A DNA stretch of 12,983 nucleotides, from contig JAIEAS010000224.1 in assembly GCA_029071285.1 (NCBI GenBank), positions 1 to 12,983 on the forward strand. Direction: 5' to 3'. Every line of letters starts with the position of its first letter. Position 1 is the stretch's first letter. Shown here one piece after another: positions 8,429 through 12,983 of this stretch. The position numbers and the translations under genes were made by a program. Source of the stretch: Clostridia bacterium (lineage in GTDB: Bacteria; Bacillota; Clostridia; Christensenellales; Borkfalkiaceae). The notes beneath the pieces were generated by a model. It saw only the letters and a program-made list of their open reading frames with translations. It was not told where the DNA came from and made no database searches.

Positions 8429-8457
8429 ATTATAGCACTTTAAGTTAATTTTTGCAA
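8429..8457 (-). promoter_or_regulatory. Sigma-A-type promoter of the uvrC operon
   Basis: On the minus strand: TTGCAA (8457-8452), a 17-nt spacer, then a perfect TATAAT (8434-8429) with an upstream TGC extended -10. Predicted transcription starts near 8422-8421, only 8-9 nt before the uvrC ATG at 8413, leaving no room for a Shine-Dalgarno. The promoter follows directly after the terminator of the pectate lyase gene, so the uvrC run appears to be a separate unit. Confidence 0.75.
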
Positions 8458-8473
8458 TATATTAAACGAAAAT

Positions 8474-8502
8474 AAAAAGCCCCGCTTAAAGCAAGGCTTT
8501 TT
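8474..8502 (-). terminator. Rho-independent terminator after the pectate lyase gene
   Basis: On the minus strand the arms AAAAAGCCTTGCTT and AAGCGGGGCTTTTT can pair along their length, with two T-G wobbles, around a minimal loop, and are followed by TTTTTATTTT. It starts about 20 nt after the stop codon at 8521 and ends just before the uvrC promoter. The opposite strand also has a T-rich flank, but no gene on that strand would use it. Confidence 0.85.
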
Positions 8503-8520
8503 ATGTTTTTTACTGTTAGA

Positions 8521-10941
8521 TTACTTTTTGTGCACACCCGCAAGGTTAGGAATTTGCGATTTTACCAACGAAAGATCAGTGATAAGGTTGGTTACTTTCG
8601 AGCATTTATTTACGCTGTCATAATAGAAATACTGAGTATTGGTATCAAAGTCTTTAGCATAAATATTGTCATTGTCAACAGCTTTAGTCCTATCGGAATC
8701 TTTTGTTAATATGGTTACATTATAAGCTGACGTATCCACTTGCTTCCCGACGAATTCGCATTTATAAACTTTTGCGCAACCGTTAAGAAACGAAGACTGT
8801 CCGTCAGGCTTTTTAGTACCCACTTGCGTTTGTATAGGACCATTTGCGTTTTCAAAATAGCAGTACTCGATAAACGCATATGCGCCTGAACGGAGTGACA
8901 TGTTTGTACCCGTCGAACCAAAGTAATAGTTGTTATACATATGCATATTTGCAACACGCGCGAGGGGAAGTCGGCTGGCGCAAATATTATAGTAATTGTG
9001 ATGGAAAGTTATACTTGACGTGAAAACGCTATCGTCAGAGCCCACAAGACCGGTCTTGTGATTTTTATAATAGCAGTTGTACGAAGTAGTAACGTAAGAG
9101 CAACGCTTAAAGTCGGTTGCACCGTCACCTTCGTGTTTATCTTGTTCGTCTGATACGTCCCAGTAGTTTTTGCCCTCGTTGAAAGTGCAGTGATGTATCC
9201 AAAGATTCTTCGAGTTGAATTTATCGGGCGTTTTACCCGTAAAGTTTGTCGAGTCAGTCGCCCCCTCAAAACTGCAAGCGTCCTCGGTATAGTCGTCAAA
9301 CGTCAGGTTCCTGACTTCGATAGAGTTTGCCGACTTCCAGGTCATACCCCACTGGAATATTTCCGCGTCGGTTCCTATTCCCTCTACGGTAACGTCTTCC
9401 GCTCCTGCACTTATAGAGCAGTCATTCCAGCACGAATCGTAAGCATTGCTGCTGTATGATGCTTTGCTTGACAGACCGTTCAGTATGGAATACTTCGTCG
9501 TATCCAGAGTATTATAACCGCCGTCAATCAATGCCTGTTGAGTAAGGTCATTTGCGCTTGTGGGAAGCTGGTTGCCGTTTATACCTTTAACTTTGCTTGC
9601 GGGCAATTTATTTTTCTGATTATACTCACCATTAGGGCTGTAATCTATCTGGTTCCACGTTGCAGCGGCAACGCGGCCGATTATACGAATAATTACAGGG
9701 TCAGAACTATCCTTTACGTTTGTAAGAATGTTGCCTATACCTGTGTAAGTTTTACTTCCAAGCTTTGCTGTTACAGTGTTTTTGGTTGCTTCCGTAACGT
9801 AAATTATCTTCGCATTATTTTTAGGTGTACCGTCATCCTTGTACGCGCCTACTCCGTCAGTTTTACCGAAGTGCGCGTAGCCCGAACGGTCGTAAGCAGT
9901 TACCGCAATGTTGTTTTTTACAACATCACTGCCGCCAGCAGAAACCTTTATAGAATACGTGCCTGCCGAAATTCCGACAATATCTGCACGGACGTAGGTT
10001 TTGCCGTCTTTGGTAACTTCGCGGATAAGCGCGTCGTCTATTTGTGTAAAAGTATTTACGGTTGAAAGCTTATACGAAACTTTTATATTACTTATATTAA
10101 CTTTATCTGTAGTGTTAATTTCAATGAACGCGCCTTCTTCATAGCCGCCGCTTGCCTTAACGTCGATTGCGGCAGTCAGAGTCCACTTTGCGTAAAAGGT
10201 TTTATCACCCGTGTCAGTTTTTGTAATGCTTTCAACTTTTGTTCCGCCGCCGTTAGCCTGCGTAAACCAGCCGTCGAATCTGTAACCGTCTTTCTCGGGG
10301 GTCGGTAAAGTTGCGCCTTTGCCGTAAGTATAGCTCGTCAAATTGGTTGCAAGTTCTCCGCCGTCCAAGTTAAGCGTTACATTATACGCGTCGGCATTCC
10401 ATTTTGCGTAATACTCTTTATTACCGTATTCACCCTTGGCAATCGAACCAACCGTTTCCCCGCTGTAATCAGAGTTTTTATACCAACCGTCAAGCGCATG
10501 ATTAGCCTTTTCGGGTTGCGGCAATTGAGTTGCTACGTTATAAGTATAAGAAGTTACCGTACTTTCGGTATACTCGGTGCCGTCAATATGATATTTTATG
10601 CTGTAAGTTTTGGGAGTCCATTTTGCCCAGTACTCTACGTTGCCCTTGGACGACTTAGGAATGGAATACACCTCTTTACCGCTGAACTGCGAATCCGCAT
10701 ACCAGCCGTTAAAATCATAATGTGCTTTTTCCGCATTGGGAAGCGATGTTACTTCGCCAGAAACGTATTCCGAAAGCGTGAACGATACGTCGCCTTCGTT
10801 TGCGTTCAGCTTAACTTCGTAAGTGTTTCCGTCGCCGTTCTGATCATTGCCGCCGCCGAAAAGATCGCATGCGGTAAAACTGAACATCGAAACCGCCATT
10901 GCCGCCGCAACGGTTGCCTGCATTACTTTAAATTTTTTCAC
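8521..10941 (-). CDS. Secreted lipoprotein: three InlB-type repeats plus PL1-family pectate lyase domain
   Basis: Read from the GTG at 10941 it has 806 aa. The N-terminus is a lipoprotein signal: KKFK, a hydrophobic stretch, then a lipobox-like FTAC with Cys25 and a Gly/Asn-rich linker. Three Listeria-Bacteroides (InlB/Flg_new) repeats follow at about 41-253, each ending in AKW. A beta-rich spacer spans about 254-355. The C-terminal right-handed beta-helix has PL1 features: WIHHCTF (581-587), the calcium-type pair D606/D610 (DGATD), K629 (HKTGLVG), HHNYY (647-651) and RLPLAR with the probable catalytic R657 and R662. PL1 enzymes cleave polygalacturonate by calcium-dependent beta-elimination. 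The architecture suggests a surface-tethered pectinase. It has its own promoter and terminator and no carbohydrate-use neighbours here, so it is a stand-alone accessory gene. A longer frame upstream to 11007 would place the promoter inside the gene and was rejected. Confidence 0.9.
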   Translation of the reverse strand: MKKFKVMQATVAAAMAVSMFSFTACDLFGGGNDQNGDGNTYEVKLNANEGDVSFTLSEYVSGEVTSLPNAEKAHYDFNGWYADSQFSGKEVYSIPKSSKGNVEYWAKWTPKTYSIKYHIDGTEYTESTVTSYTYNVATQLPQPEKANHALDGWYKNSDYSGETVGSIAKGEYGNKEYYAKWNADAYNVTLNLDGGELATNLTSYTYGKGATLPTPEKDGYRFDGWFTQANGGGTKVESITKTDTGDKTFYAKWTLTAAIDVKASGGYEEGAFIEINTTDKVNISNIKVSYKLSTVNTFTQIDDALIREVTKDGKTYVRADIVGISAGTYSIKVSAGGSDVVKNNIAVTAYDRSGYAHFGKTDGVGAYKDDGTPKNNAKIIYVTEATKNTVTAKLGSKTYTGIGNILTNVKDSSDPVIIRIIGRVAAATWNQIDYSPNGEYNQKNKLPASKVKGINGNQLPTSANDLTQQALIDGGYNTLDTTKYSILNGLSSKASYSSNAYDSCWNDCSISAGAEDVTVEGIGTDAEIFQWGMTWKSANSIEVRNLTFDDYTEDACSFEGATDSTNFTGKTPDKFNSKNLWIHHCTFNEGKNYWDVSDEQDKHEGDGATDFKRCSYVTTSYNCYYKNHKTGLVGSDDSVFTSSITFHHNYYNICASRLPLARVANMHMYNNYYFGSTGTNMSLRSGAYAFIEYCYFENANGPIQTQVGTKKPDGQSSFLNGCAKVYKCEFVGKQVDTSAYNVTILTKDSDRTKAVDNDNIYAKDFDTNTQYFYYDSVNKCSKVTNLITDLSLVKSQIPNLAGVHKK
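10183..10821 (-). repeat. Three tandem InlB-type (Listeria-Bacteroides) repeats in the lipoprotein
   Basis: Residues about 41-109, 110-181 and 182-253 of the lipoprotein are diverged copies of one roughly 70-aa unit. Each runs from a beta strand with N/DG (for example LNLDGGE), through SYTY and LPxPEK, to F/LDGWY or GWF and a closing YAKW or WAKW. Such repeats form small beta-grasp-like modules on surface proteins and usually act as spacers or adhesion modules. The copies differ enough at protein level that recent duplication is unlikely. Confidence 0.85.
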
Positions 10942-10948
10942 CCTTATT

Positions 10949-10952
10949 CTCC
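10949..10952 (-). promoter_or_regulatory. Shine-Dalgarno selecting the GTG start of the pectate lyase lipoprotein
   Basis: GGAG on the minus strand lies 7 nt before the GTG at 10941. Starting there produces a compact signal peptide (charged KKFK, hydrophobic core, FTAC lipobox). Earlier in-frame ATGs at 11007 and 10998 lack such a site and lie in or beside the promoter -35 region. Confidence 0.85.
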
Positions 10953-10956
10953 AATA

Positions 10957-10981
10957 TAAAATTATTGCTGTAATAATTTTA
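10957..10981. repeat. Perfect inverted repeat over the -10 and start region of the pectate lyase promoter
   Basis: Arms TAAAATTATT (10957-10966) and AATAATTTTA (10972-10981) are exact reverse complements around the 5-nt centre GCTGT. The right arm contains the whole -10 hexamer and the predicted transcription start (near 10969) lies in the dyad, so a bound repressor would block initiation. The stem is all A/T, which makes a DNA operator more likely than a stable RNA hairpin. No regulator gene lies next to it apart from the ArsR-type protein, whose link is unproven. Confidence 0.6.
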
Positions 10982-11004
10982 ACATAAAGCAACTTCATTT
11001 TCAA
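10976..11004 (-). promoter_or_regulatory. Sigma-A-type promoter of the pectate lyase gene
   Basis: On the minus strand: TTGAAA (11004-10999), a 17-nt spacer, then TAAAAT (10981-10976), each hexamer one base from consensus. The predicted start is near 10969, giving a leader of about 28 nt that contains the GGAG ribosome-binding site. It sits just after the terminator of the ArsR gene. Confidence 0.75.
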
Positions 11005-11040
11005 CAAAAATTTTAAAAAAAATTAACAAATTTTGAAATA

Positions 11041-11069
11041 AAAAAACGGCGTTGATTCCGCCGTTTTTT
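11041..11069 (-). terminator. Rho-independent terminator of the ArsR gene
   Basis: A perfect 11-bp stem (AAAAAACGGCG / CGCCGTTTTTT) around a 7-nt loop, ending in a T run on the minus strand. The first stem base is the last base of the ArsR stop codon, so the hairpin begins immediately at the end of the gene. It separates the metal-resistance unit from the pectate lyase gene. Confidence 0.93.
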
Positions 11070-11407
11070 CAGCAACCGAGAAACTCAACGCCTTTAAGCA
11101 TTACGTCGTTTACCGTGTCGTTTACAAGACTGTAAAAAATAATTTTGCCCTGCCGTTCGCTTTTGACTATCCCTAAATTTTTCAATAACCTGAGCTGGTG
11201 TGAAATCGTGGTCTGGTTTATATTCAGCACACGCGACAGATCGGTTACGCACATTTCGGATATGGCGAGAGCGGACAGCATTTTTACCCTTGTCGGGTCT
11301 GCGAAGATTGAAAAAAAGCAGACTATGCTGTCCAGTACGTCACCTTCGGGAACGTACTCTTTTACTAAATCGGTAGTGCGCCTGTCCAATAACATTGTTT
11401 CAACCAT
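11069..11407 (-). CDS. ArsR/SmtB-family metal-responsive transcriptional repressor
   Basis: A complete 112-aa winged-helix protein. The family region FADPTRVKMLSAL (35-47) is followed by the alpha-3 segment SEMCVTDL (50-57), the recognition helix INQTTISHQLRLLKNLGIV (63-81) and the beta wing ERQGKIIFYSL (84-94). ArsR proteins bind operators as dimers and are released by metal. The segment corresponding to ELCVCDL of CadC/ArsR sensors keeps only the first cysteine (C53; the second position is T55). Other cysteines are C30 and the very last residue, C112; the histidines of the CzrA/SmtB alpha-5 site are absent. The metal therefore cannot be assigned by motif. Adjacency to a copper-type P-ATPase suggests regulation of metal export, although CsoR or CopY would be more usual. 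A perfect AGGAGG lies 6 nt before the ATG. It has its own promoter and terminator. Confidence 0.92.
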   Translation of the reverse strand: MVETMLLDRRTTDLVKEYVPEGDVLDSIVCFFSIFADPTRVKMLSALAISEMCVTDLSRVLNINQTTISHQLRLLKNLGIVKSERQGKIIFYSLVNDTVNDVMLKGVEFLGC

Positions 11408-11425
11408 AACTTGCCTCCTGCATCA

Positions 11426-11455
11426 ATTATAATGCCGTAAGTGCTGATATGTCAA
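11426..11455 (-). promoter_or_regulatory. Consensus sigma-A promoter of the ArsR gene
   Basis: On the minus strand a perfect TTGACA (11455-11450), an 18-nt spacer and a perfect TATAAT (11431-11426). The predicted start is near 11419, at the first base of the AGGAGG Shine-Dalgarno (11419-11414), so the leader is only about 12 nt. It lies in the 90-nt gap after copA, so the regulator can be transcribed independently of the ATPase gene. Confidence 0.82.
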
Positions 11456-11484
11456 AACGTTATCCTGACGCATATTGTCATATA
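11447..11484. promoter_or_regulatory. Possible ArsR operator region (imperfect dyads)
   Basis: Two imperfect dyads lie on and just upstream of the -35 element. The first is ATATGTCA (11447-11454) facing TGA-CG-CATAT (11466-11475), with a 2-nt insertion in the second arm. The second is CATAT-TGTC-ATATA at 11471-11484. ArsR-family operators are often AT-rich dyads overlapping the promoter, so autoregulation is plausible, but neither matches a known operator well. Confidence 0.3.
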
Positions 11485-11497
11485 TTCTGTAATTTTG

Positions 11498-11713
11498 TCA
11501 CTTGACTTCTATCGACTGAACGGTATATCCCGCCTCGGTTACAACGGCTTTGATCTGCTCGTCGTCAACCTCTTCGCGGCTGCGGATAACGGCGATATTC
11601 TTTTTAAGCTTTACGTCTGCCGAAACGACGTTGGTCACCGCAGACAACGGCTTTTCAACGCGTCCCGCGCAGTGCTGACAGCACATACCTTCAATGTGAA
11701 CGATTTTTTTCAT
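11498..11713 (-). CDS. Possible separately translated CopZ-like copper chaperone (internal start within copA)
   Basis: The ATG at 11713 lies inside the CopA frame and is preceded by AGAGGA (11726-11721) with a 7-nt spacer, a good ribosome-binding site. From it the product is a 71-aa HMA protein, MKKIVHIEGMCCQHCAG and onward, the usual size of a free CopZ chaperone. The CxxC copper loop (C-Q-H-C) is intact. CopZ delivers Cu+ to CopA and to copper regulators. This is an alternative or additional product of the same frame, not a separate reading frame. It may be made by internal initiation, or the two genes may be truly separate if the upstream A-run has been miscounted. Confidence 0.5.
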   Translation of the reverse strand: MKKIVHIEGMCCQHCAGRVEKPLSAVTNVVSADVKLKKNIAVIRSREEVDDEQIKAVVTEAGYTVQSIEVK

Positions 11714-12983
11714 AAATTTATCCTCTTTCAGTTTTTTATTTTTATATCTTAAAAGCCTTAAGGCATTTCCGACCACGAACAAAGAACTTAAACTCATACA
11801 AAGCGCGGCAAGCATGGGCGAGAATGTAAAGTTTAACGGGGTAAACACGCCCGCTGCTACGGGAATCATTACGACGTTGTAAATAAACGCCCAGAACAGA
11901 TTTTGCTTTATATTTCTTACCGTCGCACGGCTTAAATCAAACACTGTGTCAAGCGTGCGCAAATCTTCACTCACAAGCACAACGCCCGCCGAATCGATTG
12001 CAACGTCGGTACCGCTGCCCATGGCAATTCCCACGTCCGCCTCTTTAAGCGCGGGAGAATCGTTTATTCCGTCGCCGACCATTGCAACGCAGCCGCCGAC
12101 GCTCTGAACGTTTTTAACCGCGTTCAATTTATCCTCGGGCATAACTTCGGCAAGAAAGTCGTCTATACCGACGCTCGCGGCAACAGCCGACGCCGTTTTC
12201 TGTTCGTCACCCGTCAGCATTGCAACACGCATACCGCGGGCTCTGAGCATTGCTACCGCCTGCGCGCTTCCATCTTTAAGAGTGTCGGCAACCGCTAAAA
12301 GCGCAAGAACTTTTTTGCCGTTCGCAAAATAAAGCACCGTTTTGCCCGCGGCGGATAATTCTGCCGCCTTTGCTTCTGCTTCCTTAGAAATATTGACTGA
12401 AGCTATAAGCTTGGCGTTGCCCAAAAAGTATTTTTCGCCGTTATACTCTGCACGCGCGCCTTTACCTACCGTATAGACAAAGTTTTTAACTTCAACAAAC
12501 TCTTCGGCGTAATCAACCACAGCTCTGGCAAGCGGGTGGTTGGAATTTTTTTCAATTCCGCAAGCGATTTTTAAAATTTCGTTTTCATCGCAATCAAAAG
12601 CAATAACGTCGCAAACCTTTGGTTTACCCTCTGTCAAAGTTGCGGTTTTATCCAAAAGTACTGTATTGAGATTGCAGACCTTTTGAAGATTTTCGGCGTC
12701 TTTATACAAAATCCCGAGCGAGGCGCCCTTGCCTGTTGCGGTCATTATAGCAACCGGTGTGGCAAGTCCTAAAGCGCACGGACAGGAAACGACGAGAACG
12801 CTTATGGCGTACGTTACGCTGTGAGCAGGGACGACCTTGCCGTCTATTATTACCCAAATTACAAACGTAAGAATTGCCGCTATCGTAACCGCGGGCACGA
12901 AGATTCCCGCAACTTTGTCGGCAAATTTCTGAAGAGGCGCTTTGCTTGCGCCCGCTTCGCGCACCATATTGATTATTTTTGAT
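11498..12983 (-). CDS. copA: Cu+-type P-type ATPase (CopA) fused in frame to a C-terminal HMA domain; N-terminus outside window
   Basis: The frame is open at the window edge and the visible start reads SKIINMVREAG, as in the middle of CopA just before its fourth membrane helix. Visible in order are: the ion-site CPC in SCPCALGLATP; the phosphorylation loop DKTATLTEG (Asp codon 12652-12650); the nucleotide-binding HP motif NSNHPLA and GKGARAEYNG; TGD; the hinge GDGINDSPAL; then YN in helix 7 (FIYNVV) and MSLSS in helix 8. CPC with YN and MxxSS identifies the PIB-1 (Cu+/Ag+ exporting) group of the inner membrane. About 10 residues after helix 8 the frame continues into a 71-aa HMA domain with the metal loop GMCCQHC. 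Oddities are Ala for Gly in DKTGT, and the HMA at the C-terminus, preceded by its own Shine-Dalgarno and ATG. Any N-terminal HMA domain is out of view. The ArsR gene follows after 90 nt. Confidence 0.93.
   Translation of the reverse strand, partial: SKIINMVREAGASKAPLQKFADKVAGIFVPAVTIAAILTFVIWVIIDGKVVPAHSVTYAISVLVVSCPCALGLATPVAIMTATGKGASLGILYKDAENLQKVCNLNTVLLDKTATLTEGKPKVCDVIAFDCDENEILKIACGIEKNSNHPLARAVVDYAEEFVEVKNFVYTVGKGARAEYNGEKYFLGNAKLIASVNISKEAEAKAAELSAAGKTVLYFANGKKVLALLAVADTLKDGSAQAVAMLRARGMRVAMLTGDEQKTASAVAASVGIDDFLAEVMPEDKLNAVKNVQSVGGCVAMVGDGINDSPALKEADVGIAMGSGTDVAIDSAGVVLVSEDLRTLDTVFDLSRATVRNIKQNLFWAFIYNVVMIPVAAGVFTPLNFTFSPMLAALCMSLSSLFVVGNALRLLRYKNKKLKEDKFMKKIVHIEGMCCQHCAGRVEKPLSAVTNVVSADVKLKKNIAVIRSREEVDDEQIKAVVTEAGYTVQSIEVK

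Noticed and set aside
8715..9299. Two overlapping minus-strand frames (8715-8957 and 9009-9299)
   Set aside because: They are shadows within the pectate lyase domain, whose own frame carries clear PL1 motifs throughout.
9538..10065. A 175-codon open frame on the plus strand
   Set aside because: It lies wholly antisense to the pectate lyase lipoprotein, has no recognisable domain or ribosome-binding site, and its composition (many Val, Tyr, Arg and Cys) is that of a reverse-frame shadow.
11728..11743. A canonical -1 slippery heptamer A AAA AAC at the CopA-HMA junction
   Set aside because: The heptamer letters occur, but the codon boundaries (AAT AAA AAA CTG) are not in the phase needed for classic tandem -1 slippage, so only looser A-run slippage remains possible.
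1..12983. CRISPR arrays, tRNA or rRNA genes, insertion sequences, riboswitches
   Set aside because: No regularly spaced repeats, transposase-like frames, cloverleaf-like segments or long structured leaders were seen; gaps between genes are all about 130 bp or less.

Overview
All genes in this window lie on the minus strand, so transcription runs from high to low coordinates. The content suggests an uncultured clostridial member of the Bacillota. The evidence is: clostridial-type MutS2, UvrC and U32 proteins; a polysaccharide deacetylase/M16 peptidase pair resembling the ylxY-mlpA pair of Bacillus; sigma-A-like promoters; A/T-flanked intrinsic terminators; and a lipoprotein carrying Listeria-Bacteroides (InlB-type) repeats, common in gut Firmicutes. 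A closer placement is not supportable from sequence alone.

Layout in direction of transcription. (1) 12983-11498: the C-terminal part of a Cu+-type P-type ATPase (CopA) whose frame runs without a stop into a CopZ-like HMA metal-binding domain. (2) 11407-11069: a small ArsR/SmtB-family repressor with its own consensus promoter and a strong terminator. (3) 10941-8521: an independently transcribed secreted lipoprotein with three InlB-type repeats and a PL1-type pectate lyase domain. It has its own promoter, a perfect 10-bp-arm inverted repeat over the -10 element, and a terminator. (4) 8413-1: a compact six-gene run, uvrC - HAD phosphatase - U32 (RlhA-like) protein - mutS2 - polysaccharide deacetylase homologue - M16 zinc peptidase. 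Most junctions overlap or are 1 nt apart; the exception is the 43-nt gap after mutS2.

How the genes fit together. The first unit is copper (or related soft-metal) export with a metal-responsive regulator. The pectate lyase is an accessory plant-polysaccharide function inserted between two housekeeping units. The last unit joins nucleotide excision repair (UvrC), a protein of the RNA-hydroxylation U32 family, and MutS2 (nucleic-acid and collided-ribosome processing) with two envelope/sporulation-associated proteins. There is no RNA gene, CRISPR array or insertion sequence, and no gap between genes exceeds about 130 bp.

No wholly new system is evident. The best leads are: the CopA-HMA junction, where an internal Shine-Dalgarno and ATG plus an A-run could give a separate chaperone; the palindrome on the pectate lyase promoter; the nearly leaderless uvrC; the deacetylase homologue lacking the canonical catalytic motifs; and a DKTAT instead of DKTGT phosphorylation motif in CopA.
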